DNA from: Acidobacteriota bacterium
GTDB taxonomy: Bacteria; Acidobacteriota; UBA4820; DSQY01
Direction of reading: 5' to 3'
Assembly: GCA_021814355.1 (NCBI GenBank)
Contig: JAKAIJ010000116.1
Location: 1-7,848 of the forward strand
Length of the DNA stretch: 7,848 nt
This document shows, in pieces, positions 7,501-7,848 of this stretch (its first letter is position 1; each line of letters starts with the position of its first letter). Made by a program: the position numbers and the translations under genes. The notes beneath the pieces are model-generated. The model was not told the DNA's origin and ran no database searches. It was given only the letters and a program-made list of their open reading frames with translations.

Positions 7501-7848
7501 CCCGGCTCGGCCGCGGCCATGAGGCGGGCGGCGAGGTTGATGCCGTCGCCCATGACCGTGAACTCCCGCCTCTCCGGCGATCCCACGGGGCCGGAGAAGA
7601 GCGGGGCGGAGGTGACCCCGGCGCGCAGGACGAGCCCCCGGGGGAGATCCGGCGAGGCGAGCACCTCCAGGGCCGCCCGGGTGGCCATCTCCTCCTTCCG
7701 CTCGCAGGCGAAGGGGGCGCCGAAGAGGAGGATGGCCTTGGCCCCCTTGTCGCCGAAATCCACCTTGTTGACGGTGCCTTGGTACCGCCGGGCGGCTCCC
7801 GCCAGCAGGCGGAAGAGCCGCTCCACCGTCTCGTGGGCCGCCGCGGGG
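4545..7848 (-). CDS. Soluble-adenylyl-cyclase-like signalling protein: class III cyclase, STAND ATPase and TPR array, N-terminus cut by the window edge
   Basis: The visible 1100 residues end at a TAA (complement of 4545-4547). The frame is open through the right edge, so the internal GTG at 7826 is not taken as the start. Residues are numbered from the first complete codon at 7847. About 1-155 is a class III nucleotide cyclase domain with NKVDFGDKG (27-35) and FTVMGDGINLAARL (96-109). K28 and T97 are the expected adenine contacts, and N104 and R108 the ribose/transition-state pair; a Lys-Thr pair is typical of class IIIb. Next comes a P-loop ATPase: Walker A GEPGLGKS (195-202) and Walker B with LLLLDGLQWAD (315-325), as in AAA_16/STAND proteins. 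About eight degenerate TPR-like repeats cover roughly 614-917, followed by a helical-looking tail. Order and spacing resemble human ADCY10 (C1-C2-ATPase-TPR), with the visible cyclase domain matching C2. A catalytic C1 domain may therefore lie upstream, unseen. No membrane segment is visible, so it is probably cytoplasmic. The likely product is cAMP, but activity cannot be judged without the missing metal-binding half. Confidence 0.92.
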   Translation of the reverse strand, partial: PAAAHETVERLFRLLAGAARRYQGTVNKVDFGDKGAKAILLFGAPFACERKEEMATRAALEVLASPDLPRGLVLRAGVTSAPLFSGPVGSPERREFTVMGDGINLAARLMAAAEPGRVLVSGEVARGAGASLRFAALPPVMVKGKRDPVPLFLPTGEAAHSPTAAEGLLFEREEAQARLREALFGGTPESLIVEGEPGLGKSALASWAQREARAREVPVILVPLAPFNAERPFSAWKAVIRITLGADKGDPPARLAALRETALAEEPSGFRPVLNPFLDLPDEETPALRGLAPRERKELTFAVVRRLLDRGGERLLLLDGLQWADPLSLDLLSFLFSEASAAPWRLAAFSRPGPHLSAALRRSAASLKLPPLTPSGTRALLAEAHHVAPVSEGVLGWFAEKARGNPILVAALVRSLEEEGLLRESAEGQRTPDADRLFRTAFPDTLEGLFLKRVDALSPVERLALQEASALGYAVSLNLLGRASALSGEERQAALSALVARGLLREDSRGTRPYLAFTDTLLRDAVYSAFPFAQRRAVHGRVLQALESEGGSGPGTWPALAHHAEQAGEEERARRFHRLAGRAALSRFDNASALRHLEFVCRKVSPERETVEDAFGLMDVYEFLGRWADASALLERLSPLDPRLSEPQRARLTFFSSREMGRAGRWEEAERALLRGLEICRKGRDVSGQGKTYVNLVGGVYGPSGRMDRAKECLEKALALPPGPDQGLWRATAAMNLGAVLWMTGRQEEALAAFLRAEQAARRGRLAPQRGLVADNLCALLGEMGRFQEACGCGRRAVRTLDTFAIRAKSLNARYNLALAFLAMGRVEEGRTLLLETAATAGSSGATQVLGSAHQGLLQAALLTGRVREALDHARRALELFSGLGAGRDYRFTLAGVGNLFYALNAPGEAAAFWRETRAGRFLARSPGDPVADLALERIRRWFREGPFWKNDPRAFLPRHDGGAPEEELERRLWVCEEVQASGDRTALRRWFGGLERALSRWPYFDARLRSLRLEAELGGGLSLGRRREALRLLSLGGGGLWGLRLAGTLWTREPDRTRAKALRQRGLRQIYALHAQSPPWAWERILAFPEVRALLRGDV

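Noticed and set aside
4545..7826. Start of the cyclase gene at the GTG at 7826
   Set aside because: The frame is open upstream to the window edge, the GTG lies inside a helix that aligns with the sAC C2 domain, and no ribosome-binding sequence precedes it. The gene is treated as cut at its 5' end.

Overview
The window is very GC-rich, densely coding, and has strong GC bias at third codon positions. This produces many long spurious frames on both strands. Sec-secreted Asp-box/TIG proteins and multidomain cyclase-ATPase-TPR proteins in a high-GC genome fit Acidobacteriota (Holophagae or Thermoanaerobaculia type) or Myxococcota-like soil and sediment bacteria. That placement is an inference from gene style; the window has no rRNA or other taxonomic marker.

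Layout: (1) 1-296, minus strand: the 5' end of a major facilitator superfamily transporter gene that runs off the left edge. (2) 297-621: a 325-base divergent intergenic region with a CRP-like palindrome, a perfect 10-bp inverted repeat overlapping a probable sigma70-type promoter, and a 5'-leader hairpin. (3) 622-4464, plus strand: a 1280-residue secreted protein with at least eleven Asp-box (BNR) motifs, followed by a TIG/IPT domain with a cysteine-rich insert and a fibronectin-III-like end. (4) 4465-4544: a short convergent intergenic region with an 11-bp GC-rich hairpin, the likely terminator. (5) 4545-7848, minus strand: the C-terminal 1100 residues of a large signalling protein with a class III nucleotide cyclase domain, a STAND-type P-loop ATPase and a TPR array. 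It runs off the right edge.

The most interesting reading joins the cyclase to the regulatory DNA. The visible cyclase domain resembles the second (C2) cyclase domain of soluble adenylyl cyclase (ADCY10 type), including the spacing of its nucleotide-contacting residues and the ATPase and TPR modules that follow. The divergent intergenic region carries a 9-of-10 match to the CRP half-site consensus. Together they suggest, without proving, that cAMP made by this kind of enzyme controls the transporter gene, the secreted propeller gene, or both. The three genes do not form an operon: the first two diverge and the last two converge. I saw no CRISPR array, tRNA, insertion sequence, attachment site or recognisable defence system.
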